Shown here: in pieces, positions 37,229 to 46,334 of the stretch
Numbering within the stretch: the first letter of the stretch is position 1
How the letters are laid out: each line of letters begins with the position of its first letter
Source of the DNA: Ruegeria sp. A3M17
GTDB lineage: Bacteria; Pseudomonadota; Alphaproteobacteria; Rhodobacterales; Rhodobacteraceae
DNA: 64,000 bases
Direction: 5' to 3'
NCBI RefSeq assembly: GCF_003318255.1
Contig: NZ_QOCF01000031.1
Span: forward strand, 1-64,000
Translations under genes and position numbers: made by a program
Notes under the pieces: model-generated
What the model was told of the DNA's origin: nothing
Database searches by the model: none
The model's input: the letters and a program-made list of their open reading frames with translations, nothing else

Positions 37229-37812
37229 CCGACCGCAAGACAATTGACGCCTACACCACGCGTGTTGCCGAGTACCTGAGCGTCCCATTGCCGCCCGAAC
37301 AGGTTGAGGCGCGTATGGCCTTTGCCGAAGCGGTTGCGCCGGGCGGTTATGTGCTGGACCTCGGCTCAGGTCCCGGCGCGGACAGCATGTTTTTCCTGCG
37401 CGAGGGGCTGCGGGTTCGGGCGCTGGATGCCACGCCGGCCTTTGTGGAACACGCCCGCGAAAATGGCGTAGATGCGCATGTCGGTACATTTGACGATGTG
37501 ACCGAAACGGCCACGTTTGACGGCATCTATGCCAGCTTTTCGCTGTTGCATGCGCCGCGCAAGGATTTCCCGCGCCATTTGGCGGCCATCCACCGGGCAC
37601 TCAAGCCTGAGAGTATCTTTTTCCTTGGTCTGAAACTGGGAACCGGTGAACACCGCGACGACATTGATCGCTATTACACCTATTTCTCACAGACCGAGAT
37701 CGAAGAGGCGCTGGCCGAGGCAGGGTTCACAATCGATCGGATCACAACCGGAGTGGGCAAAGGTCTGGCCGGGTCTTATGACGGCTTCATTCTGGTGATC
37801 GCCCATGCCTGA
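37225..37812 (+). CDS. Class I SAM-dependent methyltransferase
   Basis: The 195-residue protein has the Rossmann-type motif [16 protein letters not shown] at about residues 43-57, motif [18 protein letters not shown], and a post-I segment [14 protein letters not shown]. These show S-adenosylmethionine binding. The acceptor is unknown. The GTG start at 37225 overlaps the DUF3429 stop codon and has a GGAG site. The end overlaps rnhA by eight bases. Confidence 0.85.
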   Translation: MTDRKTIDAYTTRVAEYLSVPLPPEQVEARMAFAEAVAPGGYVLDLGSGPGADSMFFLREGLRVRALDATPAFVEHARENGVDAHVGTFDDVTETATFDGIYASFSLLHAPRKDFPRHLAAIHRALKPESIFFLGLKLGTGEHRDDIDRYYTYFSQTEIEEALAEAGFTIDRITTGVGKGLAGSYDGFILVIAHA

Positions 37813-38272
37813 GTTGTTTGCCTATACCGATGGTGCCTGTTCGGGCAATCCTGGCCCGGGGGGCTGGGGTGTGCTGATGCGCGCAATGGATGGCGAGAAA
37901 GTCCTGAAAGAACGCGAGCTGAACGGCGGCGAGGCTGAAACCACCAACAATCGCATGGAATTGCTGGCAGCGATCAGTGCGCTGGAAACGCTGGAGCGGG
38001 CTTCGAAGATCACTGTGGTGACCGACAGCGCCTATGTGAAGAATGGCGTCACCGGCTGGATTTTCGGCTGGAAGCGCAACGGCTGGAAGACCTCGAACAA
38101 GAAACCGGTCAAGAATGTCGATCTGTGGCAGCGACTGGATGAGGCACAGGCACGCCATGACGTGACCTGGGAATGGGTCAAGGGCCACGCGGGCCATCCC
38201 GAAAACGAAAAAGCCGACGAGCTGGCCCGCGCGGGCATGGCCCCGTTCAAACCAAAAAAGGCGCAAACGTGA
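37805..38272 (+). CDS. rnhA: Ribonuclease HI
   Basis: RNase HI removes RNA from RNA:DNA hybrids. The 155-residue protein has all four catalytic acids: the Asp in [17 protein letters not shown], Glu in [10 protein letters not shown], Asp in VTDSAYV, and Asp in [16 protein letters not shown]. It ends in a four-base overlap with the TRIC channel gene and starts within the end of the methyltransferase gene, a tightly packed operon. Confidence 0.96.
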   Translation: MPELFAYTDGACSGNPGPGGWGVLMRAMDGEKVLKERELNGGEAETTNNRMELLAAISALETLERASKITVVTDSAYVKNGVTGWIFGWKRNGWKTSNKKPVKNVDLWQRLDEAQARHDVTWEWVKGHAGHPENEKADELARAGMAPFKPKKAQT

Positions 38273-38892
38273 GCGGTCTGGCGCTGCTCGACTATGCCTC
38301 AGTTCTGGTTTTTGCCCTGACGGGCGCACTGGTAGCCAGCCGGGCACAGCTGGATTTGGTCGGTTTTGCCTTTATGGCCTGCCTGACTGCTGTGGGCGGC
38401 GGAACCGTCCGCGACCTGCTGCTGGACCGGCACCCGGTGTTTTGGGTCGGTCAACCGGACTATATCCTGATCGCCACAGCGGCTGCCGTGGTGGTGTTTT
38501 TCACTGCCCATTTGGTCGAAAGCCGATACAATTTGCTGGTCTGGCTGGACAGTTTCGCCCTGTCGATTGCCGCGGCAGCAGGTGCTGGCGCAGCCTTGTC
38601 GCTGAACCAATCCGGTGTCATCGTTGTGTTGATGGGCGTCACAACGGGCTGCCTTGGCGGCTTAATGCGGGACGTGGTCTGCAACGAAGTGCCACTGGTC
38701 CTGAAACAGGGTGAGCTCTATGTCTCTTGCGCGTTTGCCGGGGCTTTTGCCGCTGTGATCGCGACCCGACTTGGTTTCGACGAGCTGGCCACACTGGCCG
38801 CATGTGCGTTGATCTGCTGGGCATTGCGGGCGGGATCATTGGTGTTTGGCTGGCGGCTTCCGGTTTACAAGGCGCGCCCGCCGCGGCAATAA
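38269..38892 (+). CDS. TRIC-family cation channel
   Basis: The 207-residue membrane protein has about seven helices and two related halves, each with a Gly-rich GGTVRDLLL or GGLMRDVVC element. That is the pattern of bacterial TRIC channels (formerly UPF0126), trimeric K+-permeable channels. The first half has [19 protein letters not shown]. The GTG start at 38269 overlaps the rnhA stop codon. The physiological role in bacteria is not settled. Confidence 0.85.
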   Translation: MSGLALLDYASVLVFALTGALVASRAQLDLVGFAFMACLTAVGGGTVRDLLLDRHPVFWVGQPDYILIATAAAVVVFFTAHLVESRYNLLVWLDSFALSIAAAAGAGAALSLNQSGVIVVLMGVTTGCLGGLMRDVVCNEVPLVLKQGELYVSCAFAGAFAAVIATRLGFDELATLAACALICWALRAGSLVFGWRLPVYKARPPRQ

Positions 38893-38946
38893 ATGGGTGC
38901 AAAATGTTCGATCTGCATTTCCTGTGCCACAGAAGTGAGAACTGAA

Positions 38947-39549
38947 ATGAAATTCACTTTCCCCGTTTTTGTCGCCTCACTGGCTCTTCTGGGTGCGTGT
39001 GCAGAGCGATACGACGCGGTCAGCTTCGTTGTACAGGGCGACGAAATCGTTGCTTCGGGGGCTATTGATCACACGACACTCAGCGCTTTTGAAGAAATCA
39101 CTGCGGCCAACCCCGAGATAAAGACACTTGTACTGCAGAACATCGAAGGCTCGGTCGATGATGATGCAAATGTCGTTTTCAGCCGCGTTATTCGGGATGA
39201 AGGGTTCAATACAGTGGTGCCTTCAAACGGCTTGGTCGCCTCTGGTGGTACCGATCTGTTCCTGGCAGGCAATCGTCGCACTCTGGAACCTGGCGCATGT
39301 GTCGGGGTTCATAGCTGGGGCGGCGGCGGATATGTGGCCGCCAACCTGCCCGAAAACCACCCCGAGCACGATCGCTATCTCGACTATTTCAATGATATTG
39401 GTGTCGACCCGGCCTTTTATTGGTTCACGCTTGATGCAGCGTCCGAGGACGAAATGCACTGGATGTCAGCAGAGGAAGCCAATCGCTTCAATATGGCGAC
39501 GCGCAATTCGAAATCGTTGGGATCAACAGTGATTTGCGACGAGCGGTAG
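38947..39549 (+). CDS. Lipoprotein with ClpP/crotonase-like fold
   Basis: The product is 200 residues from the start MKFTFPVFVASLALLGAC, a lipoprotein signal with the modified Cys at residue 18. The mature domain resembles the ClpP/SDH-like periplasmic family (COG3904 type). A GSVDDDANVVFSRVIRDEGFNT segment is followed by VPSNGLVASGGTDLFLAGNRR, where Ser is in the position of the ClpP-type nucleophile, and later GACVGVHSWGGGGY supplies His. An activity is possible but untested. It follows the TRIC gene with a gap of 54 bases. Confidence 0.68.
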   Translation: MKFTFPVFVASLALLGACAERYDAVSFVVQGDEIVASGAIDHTTLSAFEEITAANPEIKTLVLQNIEGSVDDDANVVFSRVIRDEGFNTVVPSNGLVASGGTDLFLAGNRRTLEPGACVGVHSWGGGGYVAANLPENHPEHDRYLDYFNDIGVDPAFYWFTLDAASEDEMHWMSAEEANRFNMATRNSKSLGSTVICDER

Positions 39550-39555
39550 CCCCGC

Positions 39556-39792
39556 TCAACGTCGTAGATAGGTCTGCCAGATCCAGATCACCAGCAGAGC
39601 CCCCAGAACGGCGCCCACAAAACCGGACAACCATCCTGCCACGGTGATCAAGGCCCGCAACAGAAATCCGCCAACCAGTGCACCAACGATGCCAATCAAC
39701 ATGGTTGTGGGGATGTTGGCCTCGATCCGCATTAAACGGGTGGCCAGGAACCCTGCGGCGGCTCCGATGACGATCAGGGCGATGACAGGCAT
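39556..39792 (-). CDS. GlsB/YeaQ/YmgE-family small membrane protein
   Basis: The 78-residue protein has three hydrophobic helices and the Gly-rich segment LIGIVGALVGGFLLRALI, typical of the transglycosylase-associated (GlsB/YeaQ/YmgE) family. Such proteins are small inner-membrane stress proteins of unknown mechanism. It follows another small membrane protein by one base on the minus strand and lies downstream of fmt. Confidence 0.8.
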   Translation of the reverse strand: MPVIALIVIGAAAGFLATRLMRIEANIPTTMLIGIVGALVGGFLLRALITVAGWLSGFVGAVLGALLVIWIWQTYLRR

Positions 39793-39793
39793 G

Positions 39794-40048
39794 TCACTTC
39801 CTCCAATGGGTCGGCACGATGATCAGCGCGCCGACGGATGACACAATAGCGTTCAATCCCGGGGACCCAAAAGCAAGGTTAAACCCGAACATCCTGCCAA
39901 ACATGATCTGAACAAAGAAAAACAGAAAGGCACCGCCGATACAAATGATGATAGATTGCAGATAGCCGTTTCGGGTAAACCCGGTTTTTTCCGCGAGGCT
40001 TCCAACGACGGCTGCGATCAACACCGTCCCCATCAAAGTCATGTACAA
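39794..40048 (-). CDS. Small hypothetical membrane protein
   Basis: The 84-residue protein has about three hydrophobic helices (near residues 5-20, 28-50 and 60-78) and a short basic tail. It may be a distant relative of the adjacent GlsB-type protein, but the match is weak. A TTG start at 40048 sits 9 bases after an AAGGA site; the ATG two codons later (40042) is the alternative but is further from the site. It is 14 bases downstream of fmt. Confidence 0.6.
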   Translation of the reverse strand: MYMTLMGTVLIAAVVGSLAEKTGFTRNGYLQSIIICIGGAFLFFFVQIMFGRMFGFNLAFGSPGLNAIVSSVGALIIVPTHWRK

Positions 40049-40062
40049 GTCTGTTATTCCTT

Positions 40063-40968
40063 CTAAATCCGGCTTCCCTTGGCCACAGGCCAGCCCCGCA
40101 GAAAGGTTTCCTTATCCTGTGCGCCCTTGCCCGCCCGTTGCAGGCGCAACAGATCAACGGCACCCTCGCCGCAAGCAACTGTCAAAGCATCGTCCAGAGC
40201 TTCGCCGGGTACGCCCTGCCCCTCGGCCAGACGCGACGCCAGTAGTTTCACGCGGTCTCCGTCAATCTCGGTCCAGGCACCTGGGAACGGGGACAGACCG
40301 CGGATCTGCCGGTCCACCTCGGCTGCGGGCCGGGACCAGTCAATCCGTGCCTCTGATTTGTCGATCTTGGCGGCATAGGTCACACCGACCTCGGGCTGCG
40401 GCTCGGGCGTCAGATCCGGCAGGTCATGCAAAGCCTCAACGATCAGTTTGGAGCCCATTATCGACAGCCGGTCATGCAACTGGTCGGTGGTTTCCTCGAT
40501 CCCGATATCGGTTGCTTCGCGCATAAGAACCGGGCCTGTGTCCAACCCGGCCTCCATCTGCATGATGCAGATACCGGTTTGCGCATCGCCGGACATGATG
40601 GCACGATGGATCGGGGCCGCCCCGCGCCAGCGCGGCAACAGGCTGGCATGGATATTCAGACATCCCTGGGCAGGCGCGTCCAGAACGGGCTGCGGTAGGA
40701 TCAGGCCATAAGCGACCACCACAGCCACATCTGCGTTCAGTGCAGCAAAGGCATCCTGTTCATCTGACGATTTCAGAGACACCGGATGGCGGACAGTCAG
40801 GCCTAACGCTTCGGCTCGTGCGTGAACCGGTGTCGGACGGTCCTTTTTGCCCCGACCAGCTGGGCGCGGGGGCTGGCAATACACGGCGACAATATCATGC
40901 CCGGCTTCGACCAGCGCATCCAGAACCGGAACCGAAAAGTCGGGCGTACCCATGAATACAACGCGCAT
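40063..40968 (-). CDS. fmt: Methionyl-tRNA formyltransferase
   Basis: Fmt formylates initiator Met-tRNA using 10-formyl-tetrahydrofolate. The 301-residue protein begins [20 protein letters not shown] and has the active-site block [25 protein letters not shown], followed by a C-terminal OB-like domain. It is two bases after the deformylase-like gene. def and fmt act at the two ends of the formyl-methionine cycle, which explains the operon. Confidence 0.97.
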   Translation of the reverse strand: MRVVFMGTPDFSVPVLDALVEAGHDIVAVYCQPPRPAGRGKKDRPTPVHARAEALGLTVRHPVSLKSSDEQDAFAALNADVAVVVAYGLILPQPVLDAPAQGCLNIHASLLPRWRGAAPIHRAIMSGDAQTGICIMQMEAGLDTGPVLMREATDIGIEETTDQLHDRLSIMGSKLIVEALHDLPDLTPEPQPEVGVTYAAKIDKSEARIDWSRPAAEVDRQIRGLSPFPGAWTEIDGDRVKLLASRLAEGQGVPGEALDDALTVACGEGAVDLLRLQRAGKGAQDKETFLRGWPVAKGSRI

Positions 40969-40970
40969 CT

Positions 40971-41465
40971 CTACCCCAGCTTTTTGGCTTTGCGCAGCAG
41001 CATGTCCCGTTTGACCTTGCTGAGCCGGTCGAAATACATCTTTCCGTTCAGATGGTCGATCTGGTGCTGTACGCTTGTGGCCTCGATTCCGACAAAGTCG
41101 CGGCGATCCACCATCCCCTGCTCATTCAGGAACTTGACCGTCACCGCGCGCGGGCGTTTCACCTTGGCAGAGACACCGGGCAGGTTCGGGCTGGCCTCAT
41201 CATGTTCGCGCAATTCGATCGAGCTGTGCAGGATTTCCGGGTTGGCCAGACGCACCGCCTTACCCCGTTCGGTCGAGCCGTCCACCACAGCCAGCCGCAA
41301 CATGACGCCGATCTGCGGCGCGGCAAGGCCAACACCGGGCATCGCCTCCATCGTGTCGATCATGTCGTCCCAGATGGCGCGGATTTCATCGGTGATCTCG
41401 GCGACGCCCTCGGCCTTGGTGCGCAGGAGTTTGTCGGGCCATGGCAGGCAGGTGCGAGCGGTCAT
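40971..41465 (-). CDS. Degenerate peptide deformylase paralogue
   Basis: The 164-residue protein is clearly related to peptide deformylase: motif I GVGLAAPQ is intact at residues 44-51. Motif II, which should be EGCLS with the metal-binding Cys, reads EASPN at residues 90-94, so Cys is replaced by Ser92. Motif III, which should be HEIDH, reads HQIDH at residues 134-138, so the catalytic Glu is Gln135. Both His ligands remain. It is therefore unlikely to deformylate peptides in the normal way. It overlaps def by four bases and precedes fmt by two, so it stays in the core operon. Confidence 0.93.
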   Translation of the reverse strand: MTARTCLPWPDKLLRTKAEGVAEITDEIRAIWDDMIDTMEAMPGVGLAAPQIGVMLRLAVVDGSTERGKAVRLANPEILHSSIELREHDEASPNLPGVSAKVKRPRAVTVKFLNEQGMVDRRDFVGIEATSVQHQIDHLNGKMYFDRLSKVKRDMLLRKAKKLG

Positions 41466-41980
41466 GCGCGGGCCTGCTCGCGCTTTAGTTTCTGCATCTT
41501 TCGCGTGATCATCTGCCGTTTCAGCGGCTTGAGATAGTCGATGAACAGCTTGCCGTTCAAATGGTCGATCTCATGCTGAACACAGGTCGCCCACAGGCCG
41601 TCGAATGTGTCCTGCTGCAAATTGCCATCCCGGTCGATCCACGTGACATCAACCACTTTGGGGCGCGTGACTTCGGCGAATTGCTCGGGGATCGACAGGC
41701 AGCCTTCCTCGTAGACATTGGTCTCATCGGACGAGGCGATAACCTCGGGGTTGAACATGATCAGCGGACGCGGGGCTTCGCCCTCTTCCTTAATGCAGTC
41801 CAACACGATCAACCGATCCAGCACGCCGATCTGAGGCGCGGCCAGACCAACGCCAGGCGCGTCATACATCGTCTCCAGCATGTCGTCGGCCAGTTTGCGC
41901 AGCTCGTCGCTGATATCTGCCACAGGCGCGCAGACCTTTTTCAAGCGGGGGTCGGGATGGATCAGGATATTGCGTTTCAT
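41462..41980 (-). CDS. def: Peptide deformylase
   Basis: This is the active deformylase that removes the formyl group from new proteins. The 172-residue protein has all three metal motifs: GVGLAAPQ (43-50), EGCLS with Cys94, and HEIDH at 136-140. It is the first gene of the def, def-like, fmt run and overlaps the paralogue by four bases. Confidence 0.97.
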   Translation of the reverse strand: MKRNILIHPDPRLKKVCAPVADISDELRKLADDMLETMYDAPGVGLAAPQIGVLDRLIVLDCIKEEGEAPRPLIMFNPEVIASSDETNVYEEGCLSIPEQFAEVTRPKVVDVTWIDRDGNLQQDTFDGLWATCVQHEIDHLNGKLFIDYLKPLKRQMITRKMQKLKREQARA

Positions 41981-42074
41981 GGGGTTGATTTAGGCCATCC
42001 CGCCCCGCGCCGCAACGCCCCCCTTGCACCCGCTGGAATTGTGGCTAGCTTTCGACCGGACAGATGGAGCAGAC

Positions 42075-43247
42075 ATGACTTTCAACGACCTGATCGACCG
42101 CCGGAAAACCAACAGTTCAAAATGGGATAAGATGGAGCAAATCTACGGTGTGCCCCCGCAGGACGGGTTGGCCATGTGGACGGCAGATTCCGATTACCCA
42201 ACAGCGCCTTGCGTAATTGATGCGGTTCGAAAAGCGGCTGACCATGGGGTCTTTGGGTATTCGTGGATTCACCCGGAATATCTGGCATCGATTCAGTGGT
42301 GGATGAAGAACCGCCATAGCTGGGACATTGACACCGATTGGGTGCTGACTTCACAGGGGTTAGGCAATGCAATCGCCCTGTCTCTGGATGTCTGGAGCGA
42401 ACCTGGCGACGGCGCCGTCATCTTCAGCCCCGTCTACCATGAGTTTGCCCACAAGGTGAACAAATCGGGACGTCGCGTTGTCGAGTGCCCGCTAGTTCGC
42501 CAAGGCGAAACCTATGGCCTGGATCTGGACGATGCTCAGTCGCGTCTGGACGGGTCGGAAAAGTTGTTGTTGTGGTGCTCGCCGCAAAACCCCTCGGGCC
42601 GGGTGTGGACACCGGATGAACTGCGTGCCGTGGCCGCATTCGCCGAACGTAATGGGTTGATTTTGGTCTCGGATGAGATCCACCACGATCTGGTCTATCC
42701 TGGCAATACGTTCGTGCCGATGGATGTGGCTGCGCCGGATGCGCGACCGTGGACCGTGACCCTGACTGCGGCGTCCAAGACATTCAACATCGCCGGTCAA
42801 CGGACCGGTAACATGATTATTCCTGACCCCAAACTGCGCGCGGCCATGCGCCACCGCATTCAGACGCTGGATTATGACCCCAGCGCATTGGGCGTGGCGA
42901 TGATAACTGCCGCCTATTCGCCCGAGGGTGCGACGTGGGTTGACGAACAGGTCGCGCATCTGGCGGGCAACTGCCAGGTCTTAGACGCAGCAATCGCCGA
43001 GATCCCTGGTCTGTGGTCCATGCCGTTGCAGGCTACTTATCTGGCTTGGGTAGAATTCTCAGGAACCGGCATGACCCATGAAGAGTTTGTCCGCCGCCTC
43101 CGCGAAGATGCCAAAATCGCAACGTCCTCAGGCCCCGGTTTCGGCGCAGGTGGTGAGACCTTCGAACGGTTTAACCTGGCCACTCAGCGTGCACGGGTCG
43201 AAGAGGCATGCGCCCGACTAAAGCATGCATTTACTGATTTGCAGTGA
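42075..43247 (+). CDS. MalY/PatB-family PLP-dependent C-S lyase
   Basis: The 390-residue protein is a fold-type I pyridoxal phosphate enzyme. The PLP Lys is K235 in TAASKTFNIAGQ, and VSDEIHHDLVY holds the cofactor Asp. The N-terminus (RRKTNSSKWDKM) and GYSWIHPEYLASIQWWMKNRHSW segments are typical of the MalY/PatB family, which cleaves cystathionine or cysteine to release a thiol. It could also act as an aminotransferase. The start follows a GGAG site. It is divergent from def. Confidence 0.9.
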   Translation: MTFNDLIDRRKTNSSKWDKMEQIYGVPPQDGLAMWTADSDYPTAPCVIDAVRKAADHGVFGYSWIHPEYLASIQWWMKNRHSWDIDTDWVLTSQGLGNAIALSLDVWSEPGDGAVIFSPVYHEFAHKVNKSGRRVVECPLVRQGETYGLDLDDAQSRLDGSEKLLLWCSPQNPSGRVWTPDELRAVAAFAERNGLILVSDEIHHDLVYPGNTFVPMDVAAPDARPWTVTLTAASKTFNIAGQRTGNMIIPDPKLRAAMRHRIQTLDYDPSALGVAMITAAYSPEGATWVDEQVAHLAGNCQVLDAAIAEIPGLWSMPLQATYLAWVEFSGTGMTHEEFVRRLREDAKIATSSGPGFGAGGETFERFNLATQRARVEEACARLKHAFTDLQ

Positions 43248-43283
43248 CCGAGGCGGCCAACGGCGATGTCGTTGGCTCTGCCC

Positions 43284-43637
43284 TCAATCCTCGCGTCCCA
43301 ACAGCGCAATCGGCGCGTCCGGCGCGCGGTAGAAATCCAGCGGAGCCTTGTCGGCAGCGGCTGTGCTGCGCTTGAATTCGTATCGCATTTCGCCTGCTTC
43401 ATCCTCATCCGCGATGATTAGGCATTGGTACAAGTGATTGACACCATCATAGATATCCACAAGCCCGCGCAGTTGAGGTGTGGTATCGGCCTCAACTGTA
43501 AATCCATCTTTCCACAATCGAAGAATCTTGTAGGTATTGTCGCCAATATCGACACGAAGGCGGCTGATCTTTTTCAATCCTGCGATTCGCGCCGCATCCA
43601 ATTCGGCAGTAATTTCCTTTGAAACATAAGTACTCAT
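43284..43637 (-). CDS. Hypothetical protein
   Basis: The 117-residue protein from MSTYVSKEITAEL has an alternating strand-helix pattern and no membrane segment or signal peptide. The central part has LRLWKDGFTVEADTTPQLRGLVDIYDG, and a conserved-looking RYEFKRSTAAADKAPLDFY near the end. The start is set by a strong GGGGGAG site. I do not recognise a domain. It may be a PilZ-like or small signalling fold, but that is only a guess. Confidence 0.65.
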   Translation of the reverse strand: MSTYVSKEITAELDAARIAGLKKISRLRVDIGDNTYKILRLWKDGFTVEADTTPQLRGLVDIYDGVNHLYQCLIIADEDEAGEMRYEFKRSTAAADKAPLDFYRAPDAPIALLGRED

Positions 43638-43852
43638 AAAAATATCTCCCCCAGCAGTGTCTTCTATTGTGAGGCGCAAATTGTAAAAATCCAGTGAACC
43701 TGATCACAGTCAGCGCAGGGATTTCAATTTGTTGCACGGAAATCCCAATCCATCCTGTGCGTATGCGCAGGAAGGATGCGCGCGCCCTCGCATAGGAACG
43801 CCCCATGTACCCGCCTATGTTTGGCACAAACGCTTTTCGGAGGGCATGAGCA

Positions 43853-44842
43853 ATGGGCCTGTTGGTCGACGGTAAATGGCACGACACCTGGTATGACACC
43901 AAATCCACTGGCGGCGCGTTCAAACGCAGCGCCGCGCAGTTTCGCAATTGGCTGACGGTAGATGGCAGCGCCGGACCATCGGGCAAGGGTGGCTTCAACG
44001 CTGAAACCGACCGCTACCACCTCTATGTCAGCCTGGCCTGTCCATGGGCGCACCGCACTCTGATCTTCAGGGAACTGAAAGGTTTGAACAAGCACGTCTC
44101 AGTCTCGGTGGTACATCCCGACATGCTGGACAAGGGCTGGACCTTCGAGACTGATGACCATGGGGCAACCGGGGACACATTGTACGGTCTGGGCTTTGCC
44201 CACCAGGTTTACACCAAGGCCGACCCTACCTATTCGGGTCGTGTCACAGTGCCGATCCTGTGGGACAAGAAACAGCAGACGATTGTTTCGAACGAAAGCT
44301 CGGAAATCATCCGCATGTTCAATTCGGCCTTTGACGGGATCACCGGCAACACCGACGATTACTGGCCCGAAGCGATGCGCGATGAGATCGAAGAGGTGAA
44401 TGCGCGCATCTATTCCAACGTCAACAACGGCGTCTACAAATCCGGCTTTGCCACCAGTCAACAGGCCTATGACACCGCCGTGGACCCGCTGTTTGAAACG
44501 CTGGACTGGCTAGAGGATCGTTTGGCTTTAAACCGATATCTGATGGGGGATCGCCTGACCGAGGCCGACTGGCGCTTATTCACGACGCTGATCCGGTTCG
44601 ATCCCGTCTATCATCTGCATTTCAAATGCAACCGGCGGCGGCTGATCGATTACCCCAACCTATGGGCTTATACGCGCGAGCTATATCAAAGGCCGGGCGT
44701 CGCATCGACGGTCAACATGCACCACATCGTGCGCCACTATCACTATAGCCACGAAAGCATCAACCCGCATCGGATCATCCCGATCAACCCGGTTTTGGAC
44801 TACATGGAACCGCACGGGCGCGGTCAGCGACCCGCCGCGTAA
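43853..44842 (+). CDS. Glutathionyl-hydroquinone reductase (xi-class GST)
   Basis: This 329-residue xi-class glutathione transferase reduces glutathionyl-(hydro)quinones. The active Cys63 sits in ACPWAHRTLIFRELKGL, the xi-class CPWA motif. The C-terminal helical domain has the EEVNARIYSNVNNGVYKSGFA and LTEADWRLFTTLIRFD segments, also specific to this class. The preferred partner quinone is unknown. It converges with the receiver gene, overlapping it by 19 bases. Confidence 0.92.
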   Translation: MGLLVDGKWHDTWYDTKSTGGAFKRSAAQFRNWLTVDGSAGPSGKGGFNAETDRYHLYVSLACPWAHRTLIFRELKGLNKHVSVSVVHPDMLDKGWTFETDDHGATGDTLYGLGFAHQVYTKADPTYSGRVTVPILWDKKQQTIVSNESSEIIRMFNSAFDGITGNTDDYWPEAMRDEIEEVNARIYSNVNNGVYKSGFATSQQAYDTAVDPLFETLDWLEDRLALNRYLMGDRLTEADWRLFTTLIRFDPVYHLHFKCNRRRLIDYPNLWAYTRELYQRPGVASTVNMHHIVRHYHYSHESINPHRIIPINPVLDYMEPHGRGQRPAA

Positions 44843-45186
44843 TGTTCAACCATCGCCGCCAGATCTTCTGGCGGCGTGCCGCTTTGCACATAAGCGCACG
44901 CGTTTGGACTGTGGGCAAAGATCGACCCGTCTGAAAAAAAGGTGGTGTTGGTGACAAAGATCACCCGCGCCTCGGGGCGGCGATAGCTGGCGAAATCAGC
45001 CACTGCCAACGCGCTGCCATTTTCCAACACCAGATCCAACACGATGATATCGAAATCCGTGCCGTACAGCGCAAGGATCGCAGCCTCTTGCCCGGCAACA
45101 AGCGTCACTTCGGCGCCTTGCCGTTCCAGATGTCTTTTCCAGACCCGACCAAGGTCGGGGTTACTCTCAACAATCAGTACATTCAT
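44824..45186 (-). CDS. Single-domain response regulator (degenerate)
   Basis: The 120-residue product is a bare receiver domain. Asp51 in IIVLDLVLENG is the expected phospho-acceptor and Thr79 is in place. The acidic pair that should be Asp-Asp near residue 7 reads Glu7-Ser8, and the conserved Lys after strand 5 is replaced by Gln101 (AYVQSG). Phosphorylation may be altered or absent. The start MNVLIVESN follows a GAGG site. A perfect CtrA box lies about 70 bases upstream, suggesting cell-cycle or motility control. Confidence 0.82.
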   Translation of the reverse strand: MNVLIVESNPDLGRVWKRHLERQGAEVTLVAGQEAAILALYGTDFDIIVLDLVLENGSALAVADFASYRRPEARVIFVTNTTFFSDGSIFAHSPNACAYVQSGTPPEDLAAMVEHYAAGR

Positions 45187-45255
45187 TTGCAACAACCTCG
45201 GCACTTGGTAGAGTGTGCGGTGCCGACCCCCGTGGTTTGTGATCACGCTTATTCC

Positions 45256-45270
45256 TTAACAAAGTGTTAA
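45256..45270. promoter_or_regulatory. CtrA box (TTAA-N7-TTAA)
   Basis: TTAACAAAGTGTTAA matches the full CtrA consensus TTAA-N7-TTAA exactly. It lies in the divergent region between the receiver gene (start 45186, minus) and the cobalamin gene (start 45369, plus), about 70 bases from the former. Confidence 0.65.
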
Positions 45271-45368
45271 TGGTGCCGGTCAATCGGGTCGATCACGCGG
45301 ATTTGCTTGTGTAAGCGGCGAAAATCCGCTTGAAGCACCGGAAACACGCAATTCCAGCGAGAACATCG

Positions 45369-46334
45369 ATGGCAAGCCCAAACGCAGATTTGAACCCCCG
45401 TGCCTCGCGCGACCATGGCGGCGGGCTGGACGGTGCTATCTCCCGGTTCGGCGGGGCACGCGACAATTGGCTGGACCTGTCCACTGGCATCAACCCACAC
45501 CCGTATCCGGTGTCGGGACTGACCCCGTCGGACTGGGCCGCGCTGCCGGATCACGGCGCGTTCGAACGGCTGTCTGCCGCAGCACGCCAGTTCTGGTCTG
45601 TTCCAGATGGTGCAGCGATTCTGCCCGCGCCCGGCGCTTCAGCAGTAATCGCCCGCATGCCTGCCCTTGCTGCGACGGGTCGGGTGCAGATCACAGCCCC
45701 CACCTACAACGAACACGCGGCAGCTTTTTCGGCGCAGGGTTGGACAGTTCAATCGAACGGTCCAGCCGAGGCGCGCGTCCTTGTGCACCCGAATAATCCG
45801 GATGGACGTATCTGGACCGTAGAGGACGCCAATGCCCCGCTGACCGTGATTGATGAGAGTTTTTGTGACGTTTGCCCTGATGCATCCCTAATTCACCTGG
45901 CCGAGCAGCCCAGTGTGATCGTGTTGAAAAGTTTCGGCAAGTTCTGGGGTTTGGCCGGGCTACGGTTGGGATTTGCGATTGGCCGCCCTGACCTGATCAC
46001 AAAGCTGAACGATCTGACCGGGCCGTGGTCCGTCTCTGGCCCTGCCCTTCGGATCGGGGAACGGGCGCTGCGGGACACAGACTGGGCCAAAGCGACCCGT
46101 CAGCAGTTGGCGGCATCGACAGAACAGCTGGACAGGATCATGACCGGCAAGGGGGCAAAACTGGTCGGGGGCACCACGTTGTTCCGCCTTTATGACGTCG
46201 ACGATGCCGCCGCTTGGCAGGCCAAGCTGGCCCGCGCCCATATCTGGAGCCGCATATTCCCCTACTCAAACACTTATCTGCGCCTTGGCTTGCCGTCCGC
46301 AGACGGGTGGCGTCAGCTTGAGGCCGCGTTGTGA
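45369..46334 (+). CDS. Threonine-phosphate decarboxylase (cobalamin synthesis)
   Basis: This is a PLP-dependent enzyme, CobC/CobD type, making (R)-1-aminopropan-2-ol phosphate for the lower side chain of cobalamin. The 321-residue protein has [14 protein letters not shown] at the start, [23 protein letters not shown] and the PLP Lys in [20 protein letters not shown]. It is coupled by a four-base overlap to cbiB, whose product uses the aminopropanol. The same compound is variously named cobC or cobD in different species, so I leave the symbol blank. Confidence 0.92.
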   Translation: MASPNADLNPRASRDHGGGLDGAISRFGGARDNWLDLSTGINPHPYPVSGLTPSDWAALPDHGAFERLSAAARQFWSVPDGAAILPAPGASAVIARMPALAATGRVQITAPTYNEHAAAFSAQGWTVQSNGPAEARVLVHPNNPDGRIWTVEDANAPLTVIDESFCDVCPDASLIHLAEQPSVIVLKSFGKFWGLAGLRLGFAIGRPDLITKLNDLTGPWSVSGPALRIGERALRDTDWAKATRQQLAASTEQLDRIMTGKGAKLVGGTTLFRLYDVDDAAAWQAKLARAHIWSRIFPYSNTYLRLGLPSADGWRQLEAAL

